The translations under genes were made by a program, and so were the position numbers. Positions 55,706 to 64,000 of a stretch of 64,000 nucleotides of DNA are shown here, piece after piece. Under the pieces are notes generated by a model. The model did no database searches, was not told where the DNA came from, and was given only the letters and a program-made list of their open reading frames with translations. This DNA comes from Gilliamella sp. WF3-4 (lineage in GTDB: Bacteria > Pseudomonadota > Gammaproteobacteria > Enterobacterales > Orbaceae): the NCBI RefSeq assembly GCF_001690275.1, contig NZ_LZGW01000045.1, positions 281,861 to 345,860 of the forward strand. Reading direction: 5' to 3'. Within the stretch, counting starts at the first letter, position 1. Every line of letters starts with the position of its first letter.

Positions 55706-56635
55706 ATGATTACTAAATTGAATAATCAAGATAACTTTAACAAATATCGCTATTTATTAGTCGATAATTTAGTGGCACTTAATTCAATAAACCCATTATC
55801 ACACGACTCATTAGTGGATCAATTTGGTGAAGATAAACTATTTGGCGAACAGAAACTCACTCAGGTATTACGCACTGATTTAGATTATGATCCAAGTATA
55901 TGCCCAACACTGATTAAACTGGCAGAGCCCAATGAATTTTTAGACAGCCCGATCCTTGGTGACATCAGTGAGCAAGCTGAAATCGAATGTTTTTGGTCAA
56001 AGCGTTATATTTGTGCTTATATTGTTAGCCCCCTTAAACCGTCGATATTGGCAAAGCAGCTGATAACTATTGGTAATAACATCGCTAAAATATTGCAACA
56101 GCCTTATTATCCTTTCTTTGAACCGTTTCGCATGCAATTTTTGCAAGAAGTGGCTTCCAACGAAGACAGCGCATGGCTAAAATCGCAATTTGCCCAAATT
56201 GAAAACTATTACTATCCATCAATTCATGCTGGGCAGTTTATTCATTTTACGGCCGATAGTGAACTTGAAACGCAAGACCGCTGGAGCCACCATTATTGCC
56301 AACGCTTAAAACATTTCAAAATGATTCGAACCCTTGTTAAGGCATGGGCCAATAATCGAACACAATTTGATGATCAAAAATCACTACCACTCCATAACCA
56401 AGTGATTTTGCACTCAACGCAACTGGTTGAGCAAGCGTATCAATTAGGTTTAACTGAGGCTACCGATATCTTATTTTGGGGATTAAATGGCTTAAGGTAC
56501 CAAACTGCTTTTACTCAGCATCCTAACGTGCTTGAACAAATTGCCAAAGCGCGAAAAGAGCCGGGCACATTCTCAAAACACGTTATTGACGCCCAGATTC
56601 AGCTTGAAAGCCCATCACTTTCTATTTACGAATAA
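55706..56635 (+). CDS. DUF4123 T6SS effector adaptor (Tap/TEC type)
   Basis: 309 residues from the ATG at 55706, two bases after the vgrG stop; a TTG at 55700 overlapping that stop is an alternative. DUF4123 proteins are chaperones that load a specific effector onto VgrG. NKYRYLLVDNLVALNSINPL near the N-terminus, FWSKRYICAYIVSPLKPSIL, and a compact helical C-terminal part. Position between vgrG and a large effector is the standard place. It should bind the VasX-like protein encoded 29 bases downstream. Family match is by pattern and context; sequence is divergent. Confidence 0.8.
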   Translation: MITKLNNQDNFNKYRYLLVDNLVALNSINPLSHDSLVDQFGEDKLFGEQKLTQVLRTDLDYDPSICPTLIKLAEPNEFLDSPILGDISEQAEIECFWSKRYICAYIVSPLKPSILAKQLITIGNNIAKILQQPYYPFFEPFRMQFLQEVASNEDSAWLKSQFAQIENYYYPSIHAGQFIHFTADSELETQDRWSHHYCQRLKHFKMIRTLVKAWANNRTQFDDQKSLPLHNQVILHSTQLVEQAYQLGLTEATDILFWGLNGLRYQTAFTQHPNVLEQIAKARKEPGTFSKHVIDAQIQLESPSLSIYE

Positions 56636-56664
56636 CAAATAAGACAAGCATTAAAGAGCATAAG

Positions 56665-59600
56665 ATGAAAAAAACAGCAAACATTGCGATAGAAAATAAA
56701 AATGAAGCTTCAGGTAGTTGCCTTGCCTGTGAACGAGTAGGATTACCCGTCTTTTTACTGCGTCAAGCCGTGATAAAAACAAAATTCAATAAAATTGAAC
56801 AGGTTAACCCCACTTATCAAGAACTGGCGAATTATACTAAAACATTAGATTTTAAACACCGCATGCCAGATGAAGAATTAGAATATTATGACTATGTACT
56901 TCGCACTTTGCGTAACGGCTATGTTTATGTGATGCAACAACAAGGTGAGAATATTGAGAGCCGAATACTTCATGTGTATGAATGCATTGATGGCGCACTA
57001 AGATTAAAAAACTTCCTTGAACTAACTAATACCGAGCCAAGACCGATATCAAAAGCGTGTAAAAATGCTTGCCACAACATTCCTGCATCGTTTATTAACC
57101 TTAATAATAGGGACTTTACTCAAGCATGGGTGGCTTATTCTTCACAGCCTTGGCCCAAAAAGACTCTCGACGATTACCTAAAAGAACAAGATAGCCAAGT
57201 GTTATCGCGTTTTACCAAAATTGATATACAAAACCTCAAAGACTCACCGTCTGATGCAACGGGCAAGCGAGCGGTGCCGTTTAAAGATATTTTTGGTTAT
57301 AGTCATGAACATGATGATAATAATAAAAGCAAAGTCCTAGAGTTTCGTTTTGGTGACCAAGGTCTGGATAATTTTAAATCGGCACATCCTTTTATCAGTT
57401 TAAAAAAACAAAGGCAAAAATTTGCAAATTACGCAAATATTCTCTATCTGAGGTGTGGGCCAATATCGTGTGGCGTAGTGCTAGAAGACACCTTAGGTAT
57501 TGCTGAAGAGCTCAATTCACAACGGGTATCAGAGTTACATATCTTTTGTAGTGATGCGCCAAAACAAGCCGAACCATTATTGCCTTTTAATGGTGACGAA
57601 ACCAAAGCCTATCAACAGCGTGGTGAACAGATGTATAACCGTGTTAATCCTCGGTTGAAAAATCTGTTTAAATATTATCAACCTGATATGTTTAAAAAAC
57701 GCACAATTTTACAGTTGATAGAGAATTATCGAACTTCAATTGAAGACGCTTATGACACCGAAATTGCCCGGTTACAAGAACACTATGAATACCTAAAAGA
57801 TATTAATGCTGCCTATGATTCGGGTGATGACTTTTTACGAAAAGTAGAAAATGAGATTAAAGACACTGAGTCAGAAAAAGCCAAAAAAATTGAAAAAATA
57901 AACCAGCATATTAATCATGGTGAAGTTAAGAAATTTAAAAATGAATTAGAAACCGAATTTAAAGAAATAACTCGATATTATGAAGAGTGGTCGCAAGACT
58001 ATTTTACCTATGTTCGTTGGTTATTTGGCGATACAAAATTTGTCTCGCAATATAGCAAAATAAAACCGACTTCTTTTAATCAAAATCATTTTTGGCAAAG
58101 AGAGTTTGATTTTTCAAACGATACAAGCTCGCTTATTCATATAAAAGAAATTATCCAAATCTTGATTGATTCAACCCATGCAGAAGTGCGTCTTGACGAA
58201 GATAACGCCCTATGGGACGAGCTACTAAGTAATCCTGCCAGTATTTTTTATGTAATAGAACATAAAAATAACCAAGGGATTGATCTTGATGCGCTGGCAT
58301 TTATCGATTTAGACACCGATACTCTAGTAAAATGGCGTGATATTATCGACAAATCAACGGGTTTTGCTTCTGCTTATAATACGCATCAAGAGCAAAAAAA
58401 CCAAAACAAGCAAACCGATAAAGAAAAAGAACTGCAAAAAGAAAAAGAGCGTGTTGAGCTAGATATTGAAAAAAAACAGCAAGAGATTAATGCCAAACAA
58501 GAGGAGTTAAACAAAAATCGACAACATAACCCACAAGAGCATAGCAAGCTACAAAAAATAAGAGATCAAAAAATTAAAGAGCTCAACCAATTAAAATCGT
58601 TTTTGGCATCGATTGACCGCAAACTTGCTGAAATGGCAAATACCCCCAGTGCTGTGACCCATGTCGACAAAAATCGATACTTGCATCAACTTGCACTTAA
58701 AAAATACACCGTATTAAAAACCAATAAACAACACCAACCGATTAAACCACGTTTAAAAATGCTTGATACGTTATCTTATTTGGGAGATTTAGGTGGGCAT
58801 CCCGTTGAGTTCTCTATGCAAGTTAGGCAAGATAAAATTCGACAGGTTTATGCACTATTAACCCAATTACAAGGGAGTTTTTCTCGTGAAAATAGTTTAA
58901 CCAGCCAAGAAATAGCGTTTTTAGCAAAATTTGATGTCACCGATCCAAAATATGACGTTGGCTCAAAAAAACCAACAACCCAAAAGCTTAAATTTACACT
59001 TTGCTTTCCCGACGAGGCAAGTAAATCGCTAGTTGTCAATTTTCTAAAAAATAAACAGATACTCAATCCCAATGATTTTAAAAACTTCTTAACCAGCAAC
59101 ATGGCGGATTATGTCACGTTAATCAACCGTACTACCGTATTACAAGACAAAATTGACAAAGTTAATCAACAAAAATCCAGCAATGACGAAGCGATTAACG
59201 AATCGAACGAAAAGAAAAGAGAAGATAAAATCAAAGAGCGCGAGATAAACCGTGAAACCGAAGCAATGAATCAACGCGAAATGGAAAAAGCGAAAATTGA
59301 TGAAAAGCTATCAACTCATGAACAAGTAAAAACAACCCGCCAAAGTGCAAAAGCGGCTAAGCTTAGCTATGGTGCTAATGCAATATCGGGCGTTGTCACC
59401 CTGTTAAATATTTACGATAACCTAAAAGAGTGGAACACCGTTAAAGAAGGCGAAAGCCAAGCTAAAAAAATGCGCCAACTGGCGATCGACTTAGGTTCGT
59501 TAGCATTATTAAGTGTTGATAGCGTTGCCATATACCGTGACATAAAATTAAAAATGCAATTAGTTAAAGCCATGCGATCGCGTGTTGCAACGACATTAGT

Positions 59601-60618
59601 ACCTGAAATCGAAGCGAAACTGACATTAAATACTTTGATTTCTAAAACCGTAGCCAAAGCTTTTGCTGCCATAACTCTTTTTGACGCCTTAGGTGAGTTA
59701 AAAAGTGCCTTGGGGATGTGGGATATGGAGGATAAAAAATATTTCATGGCTAGAGTTGGTGGAGCTGTATTATTAGGAGCTAGCGCTATATTTTTATTAG
59801 CCAGTTCAGGTTTTGTGATAGTCTTCGGCGTTATATTCTCATTAGTGGGGTTATACCTAATTGCTTTGAGTAAAGAGTATGATAATTTTACCCCTATCGA
59901 TCACTGGTTAAATCGCTGTTATTTTGGGGTGCACAAAGAGTTTGCCTATTTGGGGTACGATGCTTATCACGAAGAGCAAGAGGCATTTGTCGGTTTTGGT
60001 CATTCTGTGAATGATTATTTAGTTGCCTTGTCAGGTATTGAAACTTTTATCATCTTTAAAAAACCGAGTTCATTTAGTGGGATGAAGCTATATCATCGCC
60101 ACCTCTATTTTTATTTAACATACCCCAACTGCGCTGCTATTACCCAAAAGCCGTTACAGGTTTCAGTTAAATTATTTGGCAAAAATGGGCAAAGTGATGA
60201 GGATATGATTGAATCTCGCTTTAATATCCTTTCAACAGGGGTAAATCACAACGCAGGAGAGGCGCAACCCCCAATTCACCTAAACGAAGATAAAGCCAAA
60301 GAAACCCTAAAAATCACAGAGTATGTCACCACCGATAAAAACTACTTTATCAACCGCTATGAAACGAAAACGTTTAAAACTCTCACTCAGGGTAAAGCGG
60401 TATGGCAATCTAATTTTACCGATATTGAAAAAATTGAAGTAAAACAAACCGATTCTAACCAGCCAGGTAGTGATCTAACGCTGATAACCTGGGTAGCGGG
60501 CACCTTTGCTTATGATCTAATAAATAACTATCAAATCAATATCAGCCCTAATGGACAAGATGATGGCGAAATTCCGCTCATCATTAACCGAATCAGTAAC
60601 CAATTTCATGAAGAATAA
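56665..60618 (+). CDS. VasX-like T6SS effector (membrane-active toxin)
   Basis: 1317 residues. N-terminal VasX-type region: GSCLACERVGLPVFLLRQAV near residue 17 and LRTLRNGYVYVMQQ near residue 94, the hallmark of T6SS VasX/BTH_I2691-like effectors. The middle is very rich in Lys/Glu and predicted coiled coil (about 370-425, 590-680, 830-890). A hydrophobic region follows (about 895-960 mixed; strong pair at 1030-1072, GGAVLLGASAIFLLASSGFV, IVFGVIFSLVGLYLIAL), then a soluble C-terminal domain. VasX of Vibrio cholerae is a pore-forming toxin; the same action is inferred here. Flanked by DUF4123 upstream and DUF6708 putative immunity genes downstream. Confidence 0.78.
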   Translation: MKKTANIAIENKNEASGSCLACERVGLPVFLLRQAVIKTKFNKIEQVNPTYQELANYTKTLDFKHRMPDEELEYYDYVLRTLRNGYVYVMQQQGENIESRILHVYECIDGALRLKNFLELTNTEPRPISKACKNACHNIPASFINLNNRDFTQAWVAYSSQPWPKKTLDDYLKEQDSQVLSRFTKIDIQNLKDSPSDATGKRAVPFKDIFGYSHEHDDNNKSKVLEFRFGDQGLDNFKSAHPFISLKKQRQKFANYANILYLRCGPISCGVVLEDTLGIAEELNSQRVSELHIFCSDAPKQAEPLLPFNGDETKAYQQRGEQMYNRVNPRLKNLFKYYQPDMFKKRTILQLIENYRTSIEDAYDTEIARLQEHYEYLKDINAAYDSGDDFLRKVENEIKDTESEKAKKIEKINQHINHGEVKKFKNELETEFKEITRYYEEWSQDYFTYVRWLFGDTKFVSQYSKIKPTSFNQNHFWQREFDFSNDTSSLIHIKEIIQILIDSTHAEVRLDEDNALWDELLSNPASIFYVIEHKNNQGIDLDALAFIDLDTDTLVKWRDIIDKSTGFASAYNTHQEQKNQNKQTDKEKELQKEKERVELDIEKKQQEINAKQEELNKNRQHNPQEHSKLQKIRDQKIKELNQLKSFLASIDRKLAEMANTPSAVTHVDKNRYLHQLALKKYTVLKTNKQHQPIKPRLKMLDTLSYLGDLGGHPVEFSMQVRQDKIRQVYALLTQLQGSFSRENSLTSQEIAFLAKFDVTDPKYDVGSKKPTTQKLKFTLCFPDEASKSLVVNFLKNKQILNPNDFKNFLTSNMADYVTLINRTTVLQDKIDKVNQQKSSNDEAINESNEKKREDKIKEREINRETEAMNQREMEKAKIDEKLSTHEQVKTTRQSAKAAKLSYGANAISGVVTLLNIYDNLKEWNTVKEGESQAKKMRQLAIDLGSLALLSVDSVAIYRDIKLKMQLVKAMRSRVATTLVPEIEAKLTLNTLISKTVAKAFAAITLFDALGELKSALGMWDMEDKKYFMARVGGAVLLGASAIFLLASSGFVIVFGVIFSLVGLYLIALSKEYDNFTPIDHWLNRCYFGVHKEFAYLGYDAYHEEQEAFVGFGHSVNDYLVALSGIETFIIFKKPSSFSGMKLYHRHLYFYLTYPNCAAITQKPLQVSVKLFGKNGQSDEDMIESRFNILSTGVNHNAGEAQPPIHLNEDKAKETLKITEYVTTDKNYFINRYETKTFKTLTQGKAVWQSNFTDIEKIEVKQTDSNQPGSDLTLITWVAGTFAYDLINNYQINISPNGQDDGEIPLIINRISNQFHEE

Positions 60619-60634
60619 ATAAAAGGAGAATAAA

Positions 60635-61459
60635 ATGCCATCAAAATACCGTCCACAAATTTTTGGTTGGTTTGGTGATCTAGATAAAGGTCCTTATAGT
60701 GTGCCCCTGCATGATCGTCGCTTAAGTTATGCCAATAATAACTATTGTGCCTTTATTCGTAAGATTCCTTCTGATCAAGTTTTTTATTTATGTATTTACA
60801 TCATTGCTGTTATTCTTTTATGCTCTGCAGTGGTTATATTATCTATATTGACTTATTTATGTGATCCAATTTTAGAAACTAACATGTTTTTAGCTGCGTT
60901 AAGTGGTGTTATTTTATGCTTTATTGCTATGTATTTTGTTATTCCAGAAATCTATCATAATCTATTTTCCCATCGTGGCAGCCCTATTATATTTAATCGT
61001 AAAACGAGTAAAGTCTATGTTAATGAAAGTGATTTTTTTAACTTTAAGTTTTTACGCCATCCCGTAGTATTTTTACAACCCAAAAAACGCCGAATAAAAG
61101 AGTATGATTGGGATGATTTGCATGGTGTTATTATCCATAATATGTCGCGTAATGCTTTAAGCTCGACCGTGTTAATGGTATGCCAACCCGGTACGCATCA
61201 AGTGATTGATCATATTATGCTAGATCCTGCCCGAGCAGGCGCTGGTAGTACATTTGTTTGGGGATGGATTAATAGTTTTATGGTGTATTATAAATCAGCC
61301 AATATTGATGACGGTGAATATAAGTCAGATCAAGAGGCGGAATTTAAAGCACATAGGATTGACGGCCAAGGCTGGCCCGAATGGATGGTAGAAGCATTTA
61401 ATGCTACATCATTAGAAGAGCTCGCTAAAATTAAACAACGGCACAATATAACGCAATAG
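60635..61459 (+). CDS. DUF6708 protein, tandem copy 1 (putative immunity)
   Basis: 274 residues. Begins MPSKYRPQIFGWFGDLDKGP; two or three membrane helices about residues 47-105 (VFYLCIYIIAVILLCSAVVI and following), then the conserved cytoplasmic block HRGSPIIFNRKTSKVYVNES, KRRIKEYDWDDLHGVIIHN and QGWPEWMVEAFNATSLEELA. AAGGAG precedes the ATG. DUF6708 genes often follow VasX-type effectors and probably encode membrane-bound immunity proteins; direct evidence is not visible. This copy differs most from copies 2-4 and is immediately downstream of the intact effector, so it is the likeliest cognate partner. Confidence 0.75.
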   Translation: MPSKYRPQIFGWFGDLDKGPYSVPLHDRRLSYANNNYCAFIRKIPSDQVFYLCIYIIAVILLCSAVVILSILTYLCDPILETNMFLAALSGVILCFIAMYFVIPEIYHNLFSHRGSPIIFNRKTSKVYVNESDFFNFKFLRHPVVFLQPKKRRIKEYDWDDLHGVIIHNMSRNALSSTVLMVCQPGTHQVIDHIMLDPARAGAGSTFVWGWINSFMVYYKSANIDDGEYKSDQEAEFKAHRIDGQGWPEWMVEAFNATSLEELAKIKQRHNITQ

Positions 61460-61712
61460 CCCAAAAGCCGTTGCAGTTTGGCAAGCATGGGCAAAGTGGT
61501 ATAGCAATCTAATTTTACCGGTATTGAAAAAATTGAAGTAAAAAAACTGATTCTAACCAGCCAGATAGTGATCTAACGCTGATAACCTGGGTAGCGGGCA
61601 CCTTTGCTTATGATCTAATAAATAACTATCAAATCAATATCTGCCCTAATGGACAAGATGATGGCGAAATTCCGCTCATCATTAACCGAAGCAGGAAGAA
61701 TAAATAAAAGGA
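61460..61712 (+). pseudogene. Duplicated and decayed 3' end of the VasX-like effector
   Basis: Bases after copy 1 repeat the effector 3' end (about 60146-60618) with small changes and an internal deletion of about 200 bases: CCAAAAGCCGTT, GGGCAAAGTGG, then GCAATCTAATTTTACCG onward to ATTCCGCTCATCATTAACCG, and the same AAGGAG leader before the next ATG. It has no start and is frameshifted. It shows that a block of effector tail plus immunity gene was copied as a unit. Confidence 0.85.
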
Positions 61713-61719
61713 GAATAAA

Positions 61720-62559
61720 ATGCCATCAAAATACCGTCCACAAATTTTTGGTTGGATAAGCGATTTAGACAAAGGCGGGAACTATTTAACGGGTGCCGAT
61801 GATCGCTTGCTCTATGCCAATGATAACTACTGTGCTTTTATTCGTAAAACAAAATCTGATCAGATTTTTTATTCATTTATTTTTATTATATCTATGTTTC
61901 TTGGAAGTGTAGGAGCTATTGCTAGTATTGATTTATGCATTCTTATTTTTTCAGAATTAAAAGACAAAGAAGATGAGTTTATGCTAATTATTATAGCAAT
62001 AGGTGCAATACTTTGCATTTTTGCAATGTACTCAACAGTTGTTCCAGGTTTATATCAAAACTTATTTACACGCCGAGGAAGCCCCATTATTTTTAACCGT
62101 AAAACGGGTAAAGTGTATATCAATGAAAGCTATTTTTTTAATTTTAAAGTGTTACGCAATCCGTTAACCTTTTTGCACCCTAATAAAAAACGCATTAAAG
62201 AATATGATTGGGCCCATTTACAAGGGGTGGTGGTGCATAACTTTTCCCGCTACTCACTCAACACCACTATTTTAATGGTATGCAAGCCCCATAGCCATAA
62301 AACAATCGACCATATATTATTAGATCCATTACGTGTCGGCATAGGTAGTTATCTGGTTTGGGGTTGGGTCAATAACTTTATGTGCGCGAACAAATTAGCC
62401 GGCCTAAACGATGGCAAATACAAATGGGAACAAGAAACCCAATTTAAAGACAAAATTATTAAAGGGCAAGGCTGGCCCGAATGGATGGTAGAAGCGTTTA
62501 ATGCCACATCGCAAGAGGAGCTCGCTGAAATTAAACAACGGCATCATATAAAACAATAA
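61720..62559 (+). CDS. DUF6708 protein, tandem copy 2 (putative immunity)
   Basis: 279 residues. Same opening as copy 1 (MPSKYRPQIFGW) but with DLDKGGNYLTGADDRLLYAN, which copy 3 shares and copy 4 follows closely (with a few substitutions). Membrane segment about residues 48-110 is unique: FYSFIFIISMFLGSVGAIAS and EFMLIIIAIGAILCIFAMYS. From YQNLFTRRGSPIIFNRKT to the end it is identical to copy 3 except for one His/Tyr change near the C-terminus. Preceded by the decayed effector tail, from which its leader is derived. Probable membrane immunity protein against a VasX-like toxin variant. Confidence 0.75.
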   Translation: MPSKYRPQIFGWISDLDKGGNYLTGADDRLLYANDNYCAFIRKTKSDQIFYSFIFIISMFLGSVGAIASIDLCILIFSELKDKEDEFMLIIIAIGAILCIFAMYSTVVPGLYQNLFTRRGSPIIFNRKTGKVYINESYFFNFKVLRNPLTFLHPNKKRIKEYDWAHLQGVVVHNFSRYSLNTTILMVCKPHSHKTIDHILLDPLRVGIGSYLVWGWVNNFMCANKLAGLNDGKYKWEQETQFKDKIIKGQGWPEWMVEAFNATSQEELAEIKQRHHIKQ

Positions 62560-62671
62560 ATTTCAATAGCTCAAGGCGGGAAAGGATAAAACCGCCTACT
62601 TTACAATAACCGTAAAGTCGTGCCATTAATTGTGACTAAAAACAATAAAATTTAAAATAAGGAGCAAAACA

Positions 62672-63499
62672 ATGCCATCACAATATCAACCCCAAATTTT
62701 TGGTTGGATAGGCGATTTAGACAAAGGCGGTAACTATTTAACGGGTGCCGATGATCGCTTGCTCTATGCTAATGATAACTACTGTGCTTTTATACGCAAA
62801 ATATCATCTGATCAAATATTTTACTTATCCATGCTTTTTGTTCTTTTTGTCCTTTCAATACCATTAATCTACGTATCTATAAATTTAATTTTAGAATTAG
62901 CATTAAGAAAAGAAACTTTCTTGATGATTAATTTCATCGTGATATTAATTGCTTCTTTAGTTGCTTTATATATATTTATTATCCCTGAATTCTATCAAAA
63001 CCTGTTTACACGCCGAGGTAGCCCCATTATTTTTAATCGCAAAACGGGTAAAGTGTATATCAATGAAAGCTATTTTTTTAATTTTAAAGTCTTACGCAAT
63101 CCACTAACCTTTTTGCACCCCAATAAAAAACGCATTAAAGAATATGATTGGGCCCATTTACAAGGGGTGGTGGTGCATAACTTTTCACGCTACTCACTCA
63201 ACACCACTATTTTAATGGTATGCAAGCCCCATAGCCATAAAACAATCGACCATATATTATTAGACCCATTACGTGTCGGCATAGGTAGTTATCTGGTTTG
63301 GGGTTGGGTCAATAACTTTATGTGCGCGAACAAATTAGCCGGCCTAAACGACGGCAAATACAAATGGGAACAAGAAACCCAATTTAAAGACAAAATTATT
63401 AAAGGACAAGGCTGGCCAGAATGGATGGTAGAAGCATTTAATGCCACATCGCAAGAAGAGCTCGCTGAAATTAAACAACGGTATCATATAAAACAATAA
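62672..63499 (+). CDS. DUF6708 protein, tandem copy 3 (putative immunity)
   Basis: 275 residues. Starts MPSQYQPQIFGWIGDLDKGG; residues 1-47 and about 105-275 match copy 2 almost exactly, while the membrane segment (FYLSMLFVLFVLSIPLIYVS, FLMINFIVILIASLVALYIF) is unrelated in sequence. A 112-base spacer with AAGGAG separates it from copy 2; a nearly identical spacer follows it. Same presumed role as copies 1 and 2. Confidence 0.75.
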   Translation: MPSQYQPQIFGWIGDLDKGGNYLTGADDRLLYANDNYCAFIRKISSDQIFYLSMLFVLFVLSIPLIYVSINLILELALRKETFLMINFIVILIASLVALYIFIIPEFYQNLFTRRGSPIIFNRKTGKVYINESYFFNFKVLRNPLTFLHPNKKRIKEYDWAHLQGVVVHNFSRYSLNTTILMVCKPHSHKTIDHILLDPLRVGIGSYLVWGWVNNFMCANKLAGLNDGKYKWEQETQFKDKIIKGQGWPEWMVEAFNATSQEELAEIKQRYHIKQ

Positions 63500-63611
63500 A
63501 TTTCAATAGCTTAAGGCGGGAAAGGATAACACCGCCGACTTTACAATAACCGTGAAGGCGTGCCATTAATTGTGACTAAAAACAATAAAATTTAAAATAA
63601 GGAGCAGAACA

Positions 63612-64000
63612 ATGCCATCACAATATCAACCCCAAATTTTTGGTTGGATAGGCGATTTAGTAAAAGGCGGCAACTCTCTAACCGATGCCGATGATCGCTT
63701 GCTCTATGCCAATGATAACTACTGTGCTTTTATTCGTAAAACAAAATCTGATCAGTTACTCTATTTATGTATGGGTTTTTTTTTCTCAATTTCGGGGATC
63801 TTTTTAATTCCATCTTTGATATATTCTATTATAACGTGCAATAGTGATACACTTGTCTATCTTTTAACTCCTGGTTTATTTTGTTATATTATTCTCGAAT
63901 ATTTAATGATTCCGGAATTTTATCAAAACCTTTTTACACGCCGAGGAAGCCCCATTATTTTTAACCGCAAAACAGGTAAAGTGTATATCAATGAAAGCTA
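63612..64000 (+). CDS. DUF6708 protein, tandem copy 4 (truncated by window edge)
   Basis: First 129 residues only. MPSQYQPQIFGWIGDLVKGG opens it; the constant TRRGSPIIFNRKTGKVYINE is reached at the window end. Between them is a third version of the membrane segment (LLYLCMGFFFSISGIFLIPS, YLLTPGLFCYIILEYLMIPE). Spaced 940 bases start to start from copy 3, with a spacer nearly identical to the previous one. The array continues beyond the window. Confidence 0.75.
   Translation, partial: MPSQYQPQIFGWIGDLVKGGNSLTDADDRLLYANDNYCAFIRKTKSDQLLYLCMGFFFSISGIFLIPSLIYSIITCNSDTLVYLLTPGLFCYIILEYLMIPEFYQNLFTRRGSPIIFNRKTGKVYINES

Overview
The window looks like a chromosomal segment of a low-GC gammaproteobacterium close to Enterobacterales. 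Most housekeeping proteins read as near-orthologues of E. coli proteins, with familiar gene order: secM-secA-mutT, ratB-ratA/smpB, lolA next to rarA, nrdA-nrdB, proQ-prc, prmB-aroC-yfcA, rpsO-pnp-nlpI-deaD. The tmRNA tag is ANDENYALAA. The strong AT bias, many breaks in E. coli synteny, sugar-uptake genes and T6SS cargo would suit an insect-gut member of Orbaceae (Gilliamella or Frischella type). That placement is inference; no 16S rRNA gene is present.

Layout. 1-7605: a truncated glycosyltransferase, a secM-like arrest-peptide gene before secA, mutT, a DUF4177 protein, two SMR/EamA-like half-transporters, zur, ratB, ratA and smpB. 7622-11056: a sugar cassette of LacI-type repressor, GH172 (DUF2961) glycosidase and LacY-type symporter. 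11385-13505: lolA and rarA. 13771-17583: two secreted adhesin-like paralogues and a decayed third copy. 17881-26004: nrdA and nrdB behind two NrdR boxes, glnD, an AEC transporter and an HD-domain protein. 26022-29159: two more secreted proteins of the adhesin-like group, themselves a recent duplication. 29538-31112: an MprF-like pseudogene and an EamA transporter. 31747-34826: the tmRNA gene followed by mobile-element debris (integrase relic, IS256-type transposase relic, long palindrome), a small lipoprotein, and a divergent Ner-like/Mu-type HTH pair. 34895-52326: mainly housekeeping genes (proQ, prc, tRNA-Ser, prmB, aroC, yfcA, a LysR regulator, rpsO, pnp, nlpI, deaD, yfcZ, sixA, recB). 52408-53004: three copies of a 198-bp noncoding tandem repeat. 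53211-64000: a type VI secretion cargo module of vgrG, a DUF4123 adaptor, a VasX-like membrane-active effector and at least four tandem DUF6708 proteins. The last copy runs off the window.

Most interesting parts. (1) The VasX-like effector module has a tandem array of putative immunity genes. Copies 2-4 share nearly constant ends around a completely different transmembrane segment, and a decayed duplicate of the effector 3' end lies between copies 1 and 2. This looks like an immunity array growing by duplication and cassette exchange. (2) The secM homologue keeps GIRAGP but has replaced the upstream Phe and Trp-Ile of the E. coli arrest motif. (3) A small multigene family of secreted adhesin-like proteins shows both recent duplication and decay. 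(4) RNA-level control is visible at nrdAB, rpsO and pnp. All functional statements come from reading motifs and remembered family features; no database search was run.
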